Shown: positions 32,426 to 41,892 of the stretch, in pieces | Layout of the letters: each line of letters starts with the position of its first letter | How positions within the stretch are numbered: the stretch's first letter is position 1 | Assembly (NCBI GenBank): GCA_964559175.1 | Contig: CAZLGT010000007.1 | Coordinates: 1 to 64,000, forward strand | Origin: Mariniphaga sp964559175 | GTDB lineage: Bacteria > Bacteroidota > Bacteroidia > Bacteroidales > Prolixibacteraceae | Direction of reading: 5' to 3' | Length of the DNA: 64,000 bases | Made by a program: the position numbers and the translations under genes | The notes under the pieces: generated by a model | Told to the model about the DNA's origin: nothing | Databases searched by the model: none | The model's input: only the letters and a program-made list of their open reading frames with translations

Positions 32426-35400
32426 TTATTTCCCCAAATCTTTAATCCGGATATTCCGGAATTTCAGTTCCGAACCATGTCCCAGGAAACCGATGTATCC
32501 TGTTTCGCGTTTCAGGCCGGGATGGTCTCTGCCGTCGATTGTACCGTCTTTACTGGCTTCGGCAATGTCGCCGTCCAGAATCACTGTGCCATTTAGGGTA
32601 ATTTTAATTCTCGAACCCTGAACCACCACTTCCTGTTCGTTCCATTCGCCAACCGGTTTCAGGTAACCGCGTTTGGCCGGAATAACCCCGTAAACCGAAC
32701 CGTGGTACTGGTATTCGTGCAGATTGGCATAAATGGGCGCTGTGTTGTCCAGTATCTGCAATTCCATTCCCTGGTAAGCGGCATCGCCTGTTAGCGGCGT
32801 CCGAATTCCCAGACCGTTGTTGGCGCCGGGAGTAAGCTGAAATTCAAACCGGATAATAAAATCGCTGTACTCTTTTTGAGTAAACAGGTTTCCATGTCCG
32901 CCACGTTTCGGCTGCACTACCAGTTCGCCGTTTTCAGCAAAATAGTCTGTTGTATTTCCCTGCCAGCCATCCAGGGTCATGCCGTTAAACAACGACACAA
33001 ATCCTTCGGTTTTTTCCTCTTCGGTCAGGCCAATTTCATCGGTGTTTATTTCTTTCACGTAAATATCGCGGAATGTCAGTTCGTTGCCATGGGCCTGCAG
33101 TTCAATGGTTCCTTCTTCAAAAACCGGAATGCTGCGATCCCAGTAATTGTCCATGCGCACATTGTCCACAACCAGTTCGCCGTTGAGGTAAACCGTTACA
33201 TTTTCGCCAATCATTTTAATGTGGAAGGTGTTCCATTCGCCAACCGGATTATCGGCCACTTTCAGCGGGTCGCGTATGTTGTCGGGATTGTTGTTGTACA
33301 GTCCTCCCGAGCCTACCTGGGCGCCAACTCTCACAAGCGAGGTATCCCAAATCTGCACCTGCGGCGTTCCCCTGAGGTAAATGCCGCTGTCACCTTCGCG
33401 GGTAATTCTCCAGTCCACAATCAGCTCAAAGTCTTTGTAGTTTTTAACCGAAACCAGGTTTGCGCCATGACCGTTGAAAACAATCTGGCCATCTTTTACA
33501 CTCCAGTTTTCAAACATCTTTTTGTTGGCTTCTTCCCGGGCTTTGGCACGTTCAGCATCACTCAACCGGGCAATTTTTATGGGATTTCCGTCCAGCAACA
33601 TGCCCTGCCATCCATCCAGGTTTTCCCCGTTGAACATGGAAACAAACCCTTCTTCTTTAGGCATTTGAGCCAGATAATTATTGATGTTGATGATGTCGTA
33701 ATCACTTTCATCGCCGGTTAAAACCGAAGCAACGCGTTCGAGCATGCTCCGTCCTTTTTTGCCGGCAAAACTGTTTTTCCCGTCGGAGTCGGGCAGGGCA
33801 ATGCGCATAATGGCACGCGCAGCGGTTTGCTGCAACTCACGTTCATCCAGAAATTGTTCGAGGTAAACCAGCGAAAGGAATGTTTTCAGATTGCCAATGG
33901 CGTTGATGACCTGTCGCTTGTCGTTCACACTGGAAGCATACGGCATAATTTTCCGGTACTGCAGCAGCTTCTGGTCGTCGGGCAAGCCGGCCGAACGCAC
34001 CTGACGTACAAAGTTGGAAAAAGCCTTGGAGCGGTAATCGCCGGTTGAATTTTCAGCCACTTCATACAGCGAAGCAGCGGCTGAATAGTCTTTCCAGCCG
34101 GCAAGGGCTTCAAAAGCCGTTTCTTTGAGGCTGCCTGTCGAGTTATTGAAATAATCTGAAACAGATTTCAGTGCCACATCGCCGCCAATTTCAGGAAGAA
34201 TAGCCAGAATCCGTTCTTTTTTGTTTGTGGTTTTTAATGCCTGAAGCAGTTTTCCGTTTTCGGTTTTCTCGGCTTCAACGCCTGTTGCGGCTGCCACAAC
34301 GGCCTGTTGCACCTGATGTACTTCTTTTTCCGTTTCAACATTCAGCAGCAATTGAATCAAGGCATCGAGGTTTTGTTCAGTTGAAATATTTTTTAACGCT
34401 TCAAAGGCTGAAGTCCGTTCAGCCTGGTTTTGAGATTTTGTAACCGCCAGAATATCGTAGAAATATTGATTCCCCGACTTTGCAGCAATCAAATCAATAA
34501 AGGCAGCTTTTGTGGCTCCCGATACTTTTTTCATTCTTTGGGCCACCGGCTCCAGGTGCTTTTGGTCAATTAGCTGAACCAGAGCAATTTTAACAGCCTC
34601 AATGTCGCTGCCCTTTTCCAGGTGGTTTATCAATACAGGAACCGCTTCTTTTCCCTGCAGGCGCGTTAATGCCTCAATGGCATCATCGCGCACCACGGAT
34701 GAGGCATCGTTCAGGTTGCCGGTAATAAATCCAACGGCGAGTTTGTCGCCTCTGCGGCCCAGCATGTCGATGATTTCGGCCTTTTTTTCGCCCGAAACAG
34801 TGCCGGCTTTTTCTATCCACTGACGTGTTCCTGCAACGCCACCTATATTTTCAGCAATATTCAGCGCTGCATACCGAAATTCTTTGTTGTTGCTGTCAAC
34901 TGCTTTAAGCAACATCTGCATGGTTTCGTACCCAAAATGTTTGGCATAAATTGAAAGCGCTGTGGTATTGTTGTGCAGTTTGTCGTCGGTTTGGTTGGCT
35001 TTCATTACAGCTTTCAGGGCTTTCCGGCTAAGTTTGGTTTCTCCTTTTTCAGCCAAACGATTTGCATAATCCAGAAAAGCTTCTGCTGCATGTGTGGGTT
35101 CGTATTTAAAATCCACATTATGGGCTGCTTTCAGCATTAACTTATATGATTCGGGATTGCCTATGTTGGCCAGTGCACCAAGCGCCACCTTGCGCAGATT
35201 TGCATTTTCCGAATCTGCAACTACGGAAATGGCCCTCAAAGCCGGCTCGTAACGGAGCTCGCCCAAAGCTTTTGTCAGGGCTATCTTTCCGTCATCGCTT
35301 ACTGTTGAAAAATTTTCAAGCAAAGCTGCGGCTGCACTTTCAGAACCAATGGCTACCAGTGTTTGGGTAACCGGTTCGGTGAGTTCTGCATTTTCGAGAT

Positions 35401-35827
35401 ACTTTTTAATGGCATTTACCGATTTTTCGCTTCCCACCAGGTTTAACTGGTTCAGTAAAAAGGTTCTTACTTCAGTATCGGTGTGTGCTTCCAGTGCAGT
35501 TAGAAGGCTGTTTTCCACCAGGTGGCGGGCATCTTCTTTCCCAAAATTGCTGGTGTAGCGTGCCAGGCTGTTGATGGCAAAACGAATGGCCGTATCGTCA
35601 CCAACACCGGCCGGTGTTAAGAGTTGTGCCATTTTTTCAAATCCCTGCGGACCCAAATCAATCAGTTCGTTCAACACACGGTTGCGGTGCTCCAGGTCGT
35701 TGGTTGGCATTTGGGCAAGAGCATCGGCTACTTTGGTATCGAGCGTTCTTCGGTCCTGCGCAAAAGCTACTGTGGTAACTATGGACAGGAACAGTATGGC
35801 TGCATATCGAACTATTCTTTTATTCAT
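32426..35827 (-). CDS. Secreted HEAT-repeat protein with two C-terminal DUF1080 (3-keto-disaccharide hydrolase-like) domains
   Basis: A 1133-residue exported protein. Signal peptide (MNKRIVRYAAILFLSI, cleavage near AFAQ), about 700 residues of HEAT/armadillo-like helical repeats, then two consecutive concanavalin-fold DUF1080 domains beginning GFVSMFNGENLDGWQG (about 740) and GFVSLFNGMTLDGWQG (about 940). DUF1080 proteins include hydrolases that cleave 3-keto-glucosides. The next gene upstream encodes a Gfo/Idh/MocA oxidoreductase that could make or remove the 3-keto group. An upstream frame extension begins at 35935, but the signal peptide fixes the ATG at 35827. Residue-level catalysis not assignable. 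Confidence 0.87.
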   Translation of the reverse strand: MNKRIVRYAAILFLSIVTTVAFAQDRRTLDTKVADALAQMPTNDLEHRNRVLNELIDLGPQGFEKMAQLLTPAGVGDDTAIRFAINSLARYTSNFGKEDARHLVENSLLTALEAHTDTEVRTFLLNQLNLVGSEKSVNAIKKYLENAELTEPVTQTLVAIGSESAAAALLENFSTVSDDGKIALTKALGELRYEPALRAISVVADSENANLRKVALGALANIGNPESYKLMLKAAHNVDFKYEPTHAAEAFLDYANRLAEKGETKLSRKALKAVMKANQTDDKLHNNTTALSIYAKHFGYETMQMLLKAVDSNNKEFRYAALNIAENIGGVAGTRQWIEKAGTVSGEKKAEIIDMLGRRGDKLAVGFITGNLNDASSVVRDDAIEALTRLQGKEAVPVLINHLEKGSDIEAVKIALVQLIDQKHLEPVAQRMKKVSGATKAAFIDLIAAKSGNQYFYDILAVTKSQNQAERTSAFEALKNISTEQNLDALIQLLLNVETEKEVHQVQQAVVAAATGVEAEKTENGKLLQALKTTNKKERILAILPEIGGDVALKSVSDYFNNSTGSLKETAFEALAGWKDYSAAASLYEVAENSTGDYRSKAFSNFVRQVRSAGLPDDQKLLQYRKIMPYASSVNDKRQVINAIGNLKTFLSLVYLEQFLDERELQQTAARAIMRIALPDSDGKNSFAGKKGRSMLERVASVLTGDESDYDIININNYLAQMPKEEGFVSMFNGENLDGWQGMLLDGNPIKIARLSDAERAKAREEANKKMFENWSVKDGQIVFNGHGANLVSVKNYKDFELIVDWRITREGDSGIYLRGTPQVQIWDTSLVRVGAQVGSGGLYNNNPDNIRDPLKVADNPVGEWNTFHIKMIGENVTVYLNGELVVDNVRMDNYWDRSIPVFEEGTIELQAHGNELTFRDIYVKEINTDEIGLTEEEKTEGFVSLFNGMTLDGWQGNTTDYFAENGELVVQPKRGGHGNLFTQKEYSDFIIRFEFQLTPGANNGLGIRTPLTGDAAYQGMELQILDNTAPIYANLHEYQYHGSVYGVIPAKRGYLKPVGEWNEQEVVVQGSRIKITLNGTVILDGDIAEASKDGTIDGRDHPGLKRETGYIGFLGHGSELKFRNIRIKDLGK

Positions 35828-35915
35828 TTTATTTCTTTTTCGTTTTTGTATTATCAGATAACTAACGCGAAAACAATCATCAAATGAGCGATTTGGAAAT
35901 CGCTCCACCTGATAG

Positions 35916-37187
35916 TCAGATTGTCCACGGAGCACGCATGGGCTGGTTAATTAACCGGTTGGCTCCCTCATCATCAATAAACTGCAGTTTATCGGGGTCG
36001 AAGTTTAACGTACGGCCCAGCCTGACAGCTATGATTCCCAGGTTCACCAGGGTAGCTGACCAGAATCCGTTGGTTTCGTTCAAAGCGAACTTTTTCCTTG
36101 TTTTTACCGATTCGGAAAAAATTGAAATCTGCGGTTCCGGGTCGGGTAAAGTTTTCAGGAACGACTGCAGGTTTGGAATATCGGAACGGAAACCCCGGAA
36201 AATTTTTCCGTTGGGGCCTTCGATGTAAGCTGCGTCCTGGTCTTTGTTTTCGCCGTCGAGAATGATTTGACATCCGTCGGCGTAAGTATAGGTAATTCGT
36301 CTCCACGAGCCCACTGCATCGTTATGTTGTTGTGGTGCGTCCACTTCAATTTTCACCGGTGCGGTATCGTCTTTTCCGAGCATGTACTGCACAGGGTCAA
36401 GGTAGTGCTGGCCCATATCGCCCAGTCCGCCGCCGTCGTAATCCCAGTACCCGCGGAACTTGGAGTGTACCCTTTCCTGATTGTATGGCCTGTAAGGCGC
36501 CGGTCCGAGCCACATTTCGTAATCGAGGTTTTCAGGCACCGTCATGGGTTTCAGGTTGTGTTCGCCGCTCCAGTAAAATTTCCAGTCGTAGCCGGTTACC
36601 CCGCTCACGGTAAACTTCAGGGGCCAGCCGAGAATTCCGCTGTCAATCACTTTTTTCAACGGTTTTACGTCGGTGCCAAGTCCGTAAAAATTGTCCTTAA
36701 ACCGAAACCAGGTGTTCAGCCGGAACATTCGTCCGTGTGCATTTACGGCTTCCATCACTTTTTTACCTTCGCCAATGGTGCGGGTCATGGGTTTTTCGCA
36801 CCAGATGTCTTTGCCGGCCTTTGCGGCTTCAACGGCCTGGATGCCGTGCCAGTGGGGCGGCGTTGCAATGTGAACGATATCCACTTCGGGCAGTTGAATC
36901 AACTCCCTGTAATCACTGAAGGTTTTCACATCGTAATCAATCATGCTTTTGGCGCGTTCCAGGTGCAGGCGGTCCACATCGCATATAGCCACCACACGGG
37001 TGCCTTCGTATGGAATGTGGCCGCGGCCCATGCCGCCAACACCAATAATTCCTTTGGTCAACTGGTCGGATGGAGCAATAAAACCATTGCCTCCCAGCAC
37101 ATGGCGCGGAACAATGGTTAAGCCTGCCCCGGCAACCAGCGCGCTCTTTAAAAATCTTCTTCTTGAAGTCGGACTTTTACTATTCAT
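35916..37187 (-). CDS. Tat-exported Gfo/Idh/MocA-family oxidoreductase
   Basis: A 423-residue NAD(P)-dependent sugar oxidoreductase. The N-terminus has a twin-arginine signal, SRRRFLKSALVAGAG, so the folded enzyme with bound cofactor should be exported. The Rossmann domain shows GVGGMGRGHI and AICDVD, then ATPPHWHG and the catalytic CEKPM lysine. Family members oxidise or reduce sugar hydroxyls, including the C3 position in 3-keto-glycoside pathways, and some act as GH109-like glycosidases. It is 88 bp upstream of the DUF1080 gene on the same strand. TatA and TatC genes are also in the window. A longer frame starting at 37265 would mask the Tat signal. Confidence 0.9.
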   Translation of the reverse strand: MNSKSPTSRRRFLKSALVAGAGLTIVPRHVLGGNGFIAPSDQLTKGIIGVGGMGRGHIPYEGTRVVAICDVDRLHLERAKSMIDYDVKTFSDYRELIQLPEVDIVHIATPPHWHGIQAVEAAKAGKDIWCEKPMTRTIGEGKKVMEAVNAHGRMFRLNTWFRFKDNFYGLGTDVKPLKKVIDSGILGWPLKFTVSGVTGYDWKFYWSGEHNLKPMTVPENLDYEMWLGPAPYRPYNQERVHSKFRGYWDYDGGGLGDMGQHYLDPVQYMLGKDDTAPVKIEVDAPQQHNDAVGSWRRITYTYADGCQIILDGENKDQDAAYIEGPNGKIFRGFRSDIPNLQSFLKTLPDPEPQISIFSESVKTRKKFALNETNGFWSATLVNLGIIAVRLGRTLNFDPDKLQFIDDEGANRLINQPMRAPWTI

Positions 37188-37272
37188 TGTATTTCTGTTT
37201 AATTTTTCGGAAAAACGAAATCTATCCTTATTCTCTGAAAAAACCTTCCCAAAAGGTTTCCACAATAAATTC

Positions 37273-37280
37273 CAAAGATA
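37273..37280 (-). promoter_or_regulatory. Putative -7 promoter box for the Gfo/Idh-DUF1080 unit
   Basis: Minus-strand TATCTTTG is an exact TAnnTTTG match, 85 bp upstream of the ATG at 37187. No -33 box at ideal spacing. The remainder of 37188-37436 shows nothing else recognisable. Confidence 0.45.
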
Positions 37281-37436
37281 ATATTTACTTTTTAAAAATT
37301 TAGAAAACTTTGACAGTAAAAATTATTCAAGCGGTTATACGGTTGATGGATTGTTGAAAAATACATTTTTTGCCGGATGGATTAAAAATGGTAAAATTCT
37401 ATCTTTAACCCTTTCTGAAAAACCAAAAAATTCGAT

Positions 37437-38324
37437 ATGAAGAGTATTCCTGTAATTGCCGTTTCCGGAAAATCGCTGGCCGAGGCTTATGAAACCGCCC
37501 TGATTTCACTTTACGAAAAAGGTACGCGTTTTAAAACCCAGTACGATAAACCCGGCGACCCGCTGAGCATCGACTGTACTTTGAACCTGACCATTGAAGA
37601 GCCGGAAACCGATCCGGTGATTCACATGGCCTTTCCTGGTGGCATTGAAGATTTAAAGGAATATGTGCTTGAACTGAAAGGTTTTAAAGACCACTGGGTG
37701 AAAAACATGAACGACAAAAACGACACCCGCTGGGAATACACCTATCATGGCCGGTTAAAAAACTATGGCGTTTGGAAAGAACTGGTGAACGGAAATTCAG
37801 CAGAAACCGGTCCTTTCAAGGTTGATCAGATTCAAAGTGTAATCGACAAACTTTCTTCACAACCTTTTACGCGGCAAGCACAAATGATTACCTGGATGCC
37901 CAACCTGGACAATACCTGTTACGATCCTCCCTGTTTGCAGTCGCTGTGGTACCGCATTCTGGAAGATGAGGAAGGTATTTACTGGCTGAACTGCAACATC
38001 CGGTTTCGCAGCAACGATGCCTGGGGCGCCAGCTTTATGAATATGTTCGGATTTATTCAGTTTAACAAAGAAATTATTGCCGCCGGAGTTTCAGAAAAAA
38101 CCGGAAAAACCGTAAAACCCGGACGGTTAAACTGGCAGGCCGACTCTTATCACATTTACGGTAAGGATATTCAGGCCGCCAAAGAACGACTTTTCGACCG
38201 GATTACCGACATGCCTTTTGAAGAACGTACCATGCCTTTTAACGACCCCTTTATTCGCGAAATGTATGATGCGGCAGAGCCTGCTATTATTCAGAAAGTT
38301 AAGGAGTTTGATGAACGGCATTGA
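37437..38324 (+). CDS. Thymidylate synthase / dCMP hydroxymethylase family protein
   Basis: A 295-residue protein with the core motifs of this superfamily in order: YDPPCLQSLWYRI (nucleophilic Cys and following segment), RSNDAWGASFMNMFGF (nucleotide-phosphate Arg/Ser and Asp), and ADSYHIYG. It should use a folate C1 unit to modify the pyrimidine C5 of a deoxynucleotide. It is not a standard ThyA: the PCH and LGxPFN signatures are replaced, and the N-terminal 90 residues are unlike ThyA. The residue that separates dUMP from dCMP enzymes cannot be aligned safely by eye. It converges on lipB with a 5-bp gap. Confidence 0.7.
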   Translation: MKSIPVIAVSGKSLAEAYETALISLYEKGTRFKTQYDKPGDPLSIDCTLNLTIEEPETDPVIHMAFPGGIEDLKEYVLELKGFKDHWVKNMNDKNDTRWEYTYHGRLKNYGVWKELVNGNSAETGPFKVDQIQSVIDKLSSQPFTRQAQMITWMPNLDNTCYDPPCLQSLWYRILEDEEGIYWLNCNIRFRSNDAWGASFMNMFGFIQFNKEIIAAGVSEKTGKTVKPGRLNWQADSYHIYGKDIQAAKERLFDRITDMPFEERTMPFNDPFIREMYDAAEPAIIQKVKEFDERH

Positions 38325-38329
38325 AAAAA

Positions 38330-38995
38330 TCAGTACAATGCGTTGAATTTTTCTTTCAAAATCTCTTTCACTTCACCCATTTTAATTTCTTTGCCCAATT
38401 CCTGCTGAATGGACGTAACGCCAAATGTCAGTCCACAGGGATTGATGTAACTGAAGTAACGCATGTCGGTATTTACATTCAGTGCAAAACCATGCATGGT
38501 AACATAGCGGCTCACGCGAACGCCAATGGCACAGATTTTACGGGATCGGGAAGGGTGATCAAAATCGAGCCAAACGCCGGTTGCGCCTTCTTTCCGTCCG
38601 GCTGTTAATCCAAATTCGGCGATGGTGGAAATAATAGCATCCTCCATTTTTTCGATGTACTCACGCACCCCGATTTTGTAATATTCCAAATCGATGATAG
38701 GGTAGCCCACAATCTGCCCCGGGCCGTGGTAGGTAATATCGCCGCCGCGGTTGATTTTATAAAAGGTAGCCTCAATTTTTTTCAGCAAGTCGCCGTGCGC
38801 CAGCAGGTTTTTTTCGTCGCCGCTTTTGCCCAGCGTGTAAACATGCGGGTGCTCCACCAAAATAAACTGGTTTTTGGAAGTCGGCTGTTTGGTTTCTCTC
38901 TTTTCTGCTATTATTTCTGCAAGAATTTGCTCCTGCAGGTCCCAAACCTCTTTATAGTCTTTCAGACCAATATCGTTGTAATTAAATGTTGCCAC
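38330..38995 (-). CDS. lipB: Lipoyl(octanoyl) transferase
   Basis: A 221-residue LipB that moves octanoate from acyl carrier protein to the lipoyl domains of 2-oxoacid dehydrogenases and GcvH. Signature RGGDITYHGPGQIVGYPI is intact, with RKICAIG supplying the catalytic Lys and INPCGLTFGV the catalytic Cys. The start is GTG at 38995; the first in-frame ATG is far downstream inside the conserved core, so GTG must be used. It follows lipA after 34 bp on the same strand, the usual pairing for lipoate assembly. Confidence 0.96.
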   Translation of the reverse strand: MATFNYNDIGLKDYKEVWDLQEQILAEIIAEKRETKQPTSKNQFILVEHPHVYTLGKSGDEKNLLAHGDLLKKIEATFYKINRGGDITYHGPGQIVGYPIIDLEYYKIGVREYIEKMEDAIISTIAEFGLTAGRKEGATGVWLDFDHPSRSRKICAIGVRVSRYVTMHGFALNVNTDMRYFSYINPCGLTFGVTSIQQELGKEIKMGEVKEILKEKFNALY

Positions 38996-39029
38996 TACTT
39001 TAAACTTTAAACTCAGAACTTTAAACTCG

Positions 39030-39893
39030 CTATGCTTTTACATGCTGCTCTGCGCGGTACGAACTCCGCACCAGCGGTGAACTTTCCACAAACGAAAAGC
39101 CTTTTTCAAGACCAATGCGGCGGTATTCGGCAAACTGCCCGGGTTCGATATACTCCACCACCGGCATGTGGGTTGCCGTTGGCGCCAGGTACTGACCGAT
39201 GGTCATCACCTTGCAGCCGGCTTCGCGCAAATCGTCCATGGTTTGCAGCACTTCTTCGTGTGTTTCGCCCAAACCAAGCATAATTCCCGATTTAGCTACA
39301 TTGTGGTTTTGGGCAATGTACCGCACCACATCCAGACTACGGCGGTATTTCGAGGCGAAACGCACAAACGGGGTCAGCCGCTCCACGGTTTCCAAATTGT
39401 GAGAAATTACATCCGGACCGGCATCAATCACCTGCTGAATTAGTTCTTTTTTTCCCCTGAAATCGGGAATGAGCACTTCGATGCGGGTTTCGGGATTCAC
39501 CCGTTTTACTTCGGTGATGGTACGCGCCCAGATTCCTGCGCCCTGGTCGTCCAAATCGTCGCGGTCAACCGAGGTAATCACACAATGTTTCACACCCATA
39601 ATCCGCACTGTTTCGGCCAGTTTTTCGGGTTCCTTTTCATCGGGGGGTAATGGTTTTCCGTTAGGCACTGCGCAAAATTTGCAGCGTCGTGTGCAAATGT
39701 TTCCCAAAATCATAAACGTGGCGGTTCCCCGGTTCCAGCATTCGCCAATGTTGGGACAGTTTCCACTGGTACATATCGTATGAAGGCCATGCTGTTCAAC
39801 CAGGTTTTTTACCTTTGAATAGCTTTCGCCTTTTGGCATTTTCATCTTCATCCATCGCGGCAGTCGCTGCCTCTCTTTCAACTCGTGCGCCAT
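39030..39893 (-). CDS. lipA: Lipoyl synthase
   Basis: A 287-residue radical SAM enzyme that inserts two sulfurs into protein-bound octanoate. The auxiliary cluster cysteines are 41, 46 and 52 (CTSGNCPNIGEC); the radical SAM triad is Cys67, 71 and 74 (CTRRCKFC); the C-terminal RSSYRAEQ Arg-Ser-Ser-Tyr-Arg completes the auxiliary cluster with its serine. Normal length. A -7 box, CAAAAATA at 39910-39917 (minus strand TATTTTTG), lies 16 bp from the ATG. Forms an operon with lipB. Confidence 0.97.
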   Translation of the reverse strand: MAHELKERQRLPRWMKMKMPKGESYSKVKNLVEQHGLHTICTSGNCPNIGECWNRGTATFMILGNICTRRCKFCAVPNGKPLPPDEKEPEKLAETVRIMGVKHCVITSVDRDDLDDQGAGIWARTITEVKRVNPETRIEVLIPDFRGKKELIQQVIDAGPDVISHNLETVERLTPFVRFASKYRRSLDVVRYIAQNHNVAKSGIMLGLGETHEEVLQTMDDLREAGCKVMTIGQYLAPTATHMPVVEYIEPGQFAEYRRIGLEKGFSFVESSPLVRSSYRAEQHVKA

Positions 39894-39909
39894 AATTCAA
39901 AATTTCGTA

Positions 39910-39917
39910 CAAAAATA
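39910..39917 (-). promoter_or_regulatory. -7 promoter box of lipA-lipB
   Basis: Minus-strand TATTTTTG fits TAnnTTTG exactly; the implied start site is about 10 bp before the ATG. No proper -33 element. Confidence 0.5.
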
Positions 39918-39972
39918 GCTTTAAAAGTTAAAAGTAAAAACCAGCCAAAAACAGAATTGCAGATTTAAACGT

Positions 39973-39980
39973 TATTTTTG
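39973..39980 (+). promoter_or_regulatory. -7 promoter box of the TPR-DMT-ruvC operon
   Basis: TATTTTTG exact match, 13 bp upstream of the ATG at 39994. The -33 element is not evident. Confidence 0.5.
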
Positions 39981-39993
39981 TAGTATTGCAAAC

Positions 39994-41892
39994 ATGAACA
40001 TGAAATATATATTTATAACCATACTGGTATTTTTTAGTTTGAATCAGGTACTCGCCCAGAACAGGCAGAATGAAATTCAAACCAACTCGAGACTGGCTTT
40101 GCAGTATTACAATGCAAAAGATTTCGAAAAAGCTGCGCCGTTGCTTTACGAAGTGTATAACCTTTCACGAAACAACTATTATTTCAGACTGTATCTCAAT
40201 TCGTTAACAGAGCTCCAGAGGTTTGAAGAAGCCGAAGAACAAATTCAGAAAGAGATTAAAAAACAACGCACACCCAATCCTGAATTTTATATTCACTGGG
40301 GATATGTGCTGAAAGCGAAAAAAAAACCGGAGGAAGCTGAAAAGAAATACGCCGAAGCCCTGGAAATAATACCAGACAACAAGGCCAACTACCTGAATGC
40401 CGCCAATACTTTTTTACAATGGCAGGAGTACGAATGGTCGAAACAGGTGTATCTGAAAGGCCGGAAAGTGATTCCGCAGGAACAGTTCCATTACGAGCTG
40501 GCCCGCGCCTATCTGTATTTGCGCGACTACGAGCAGATGATGGAGGAATACCTGAACCTCATTAAGCAGGATGAAAATCAGCTTCGCCGGGTGGAAAGCG
40601 CTCTTTCGTCGGCCATGCGCCTCGATGTGGACGACGGGTTACGTGACGGGTTCCGCTCACAGGTTTTACGGCGAATTCAGGCCGAACCCAATGTTACCGG
40701 CTACAACAGGCTGCTCATCTGGTTCTTTTTACAGGAAAAACAGTTTGCCGGGGCACTGCGCCAATCCATTGCTCTCGACCGCCGCACAGGTGAAGAGGAT
40801 GCACAACTTTTCCAACTGGGACAAATGGCCTTAAACAACAAAATGTACGACGAGGCTGAACGTGCTTTCAATTATCTGGTAGAAAAGGGTGAGGAAAACC
40901 CTTATTTTGTTGCAGCTTTTGTGCAAAACATACATGCATCCTATCTCCGATATACCACCGGAGGTAAAACAGACCGGGATGATGGCCTTGTTCTGGCAGA
41001 TAAGTTTGAACACAGCCTCGAAATGCTGGGATATTCTGCCGGAACGCTTAACCTGATCAGCGATTATGCACACCTGCTGGCTTTTTACCTCGACGATACC
41101 GAGAAGGCTGTGTCGGTTTTGGAACAGGGATTGGAAATTCCACGCCTGAAACCCGGGGAATCGGGAGTTTTAAAAACCGAACTGGCCGATATTGCCATCT
41201 ATTCCGGCGATCCGTGGGAAGCCACATTGCTTTATTCGCAGGTAATCGATGCCAACAAAACCAATACGCTGGGCGACGAAGTGAAGCTGAAAAAAGCCAA
41301 ACTGGGCTACTACATGGGCAATTTCAGCTGGGCCAAGGCGCAGCTCGACGTGCTGAAAGCAAGCACTTCCAAACTCACGGCCAACGATGCCATGGAACTT
41401 TCCATGCTTATTGGCAACAACCTGAACCTGGACACCACGGCTGTACCGCTGCAAATGTTTGCCCGCGCCGACCTGCTGTTTTTCAGAAACAAAGATGCCG
41501 AGGCGCTGGCTGCGCTTGATTCCATCGCCGAAATTTTCCCGCACCACTCGCTTACCGACAATATTCTTTTCCGAAAAGCAAAAATTGAAATCGATCAGAA
41601 TAATTTTGAAACGGCCGCAAGCCATTTGCAGGAAATAACCGACAATTTCAGTTACGGGTTACTGGCCGACGATGCGCTGTTTATGCTGGCCGAGCTGTAC
41701 AATTACCAACTGGAGGAAAAGGAAAAAGCAAAGGAACTTTACCGCTTGATGCTGACCCGTCACCCGGGAAGCGTTTTCACCGGGGAATCGCGTGAAAAGT
41801 TCAGGGAGCTGCGCGAGCTTTACCCCGATGTACTGAACAGCCCGGAAGAGGAACTCTTCTTTCAAGGAGAAATCCCCGATGAATTCAACTAA
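39994..41892 (+). CDS. Exported tetratricopeptide-repeat protein
   Basis: A 632-residue protein with a cleavable signal peptide (MKYIFITILVFFSL, cut near VLAQ) and tetratricopeptide repeats over most of its length, for example ALQYYNAKDFEKAAPLLYEV, EEAEKKYAEALEI and YDEAERAFNYLVEKG. No enzymatic domain is seen; it is likely a periplasmic scaffold. An alternative ATG two codons in (40000) is equally plausible. It overlaps the DMT transporter gene by 14 bp, heading an operon that continues to ruvC. Function unknown beyond TPR-mediated protein contact. Confidence 0.88.
   Translation: MNMKYIFITILVFFSLNQVLAQNRQNEIQTNSRLALQYYNAKDFEKAAPLLYEVYNLSRNNYYFRLYLNSLTELQRFEEAEEQIQKEIKKQRTPNPEFYIHWGYVLKAKKKPEEAEKKYAEALEIIPDNKANYLNAANTFLQWQEYEWSKQVYLKGRKVIPQEQFHYELARAYLYLRDYEQMMEEYLNLIKQDENQLRRVESALSSAMRLDVDDGLRDGFRSQVLRRIQAEPNVTGYNRLLIWFFLQEKQFAGALRQSIALDRRTGEEDAQLFQLGQMALNNKMYDEAERAFNYLVEKGEENPYFVAAFVQNIHASYLRYTTGGKTDRDDGLVLADKFEHSLEMLGYSAGTLNLISDYAHLLAFYLDDTEKAVSVLEQGLEIPRLKPGESGVLKTELADIAIYSGDPWEATLLYSQVIDANKTNTLGDEVKLKKAKLGYYMGNFSWAKAQLDVLKASTSKLTANDAMELSMLIGNNLNLDTTAVPLQMFARADLLFFRNKDAEALAALDSIAEIFPHHSLTDNILFRKAKIEIDQNNFETAASHLQEITDNFSYGLLADDALFMLAELYNYQLEEKEKAKELYRLMLTRHPGSVFTGESREKFRELRELYPDVLNSPEEELFFQGEIPDEFN

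Noticed and set aside
36267..37121. Plus-strand 284-residue frame
   Set aside because: Antisense to the Gfo/Idh gene, which has a Tat signal and Rossmann motifs.
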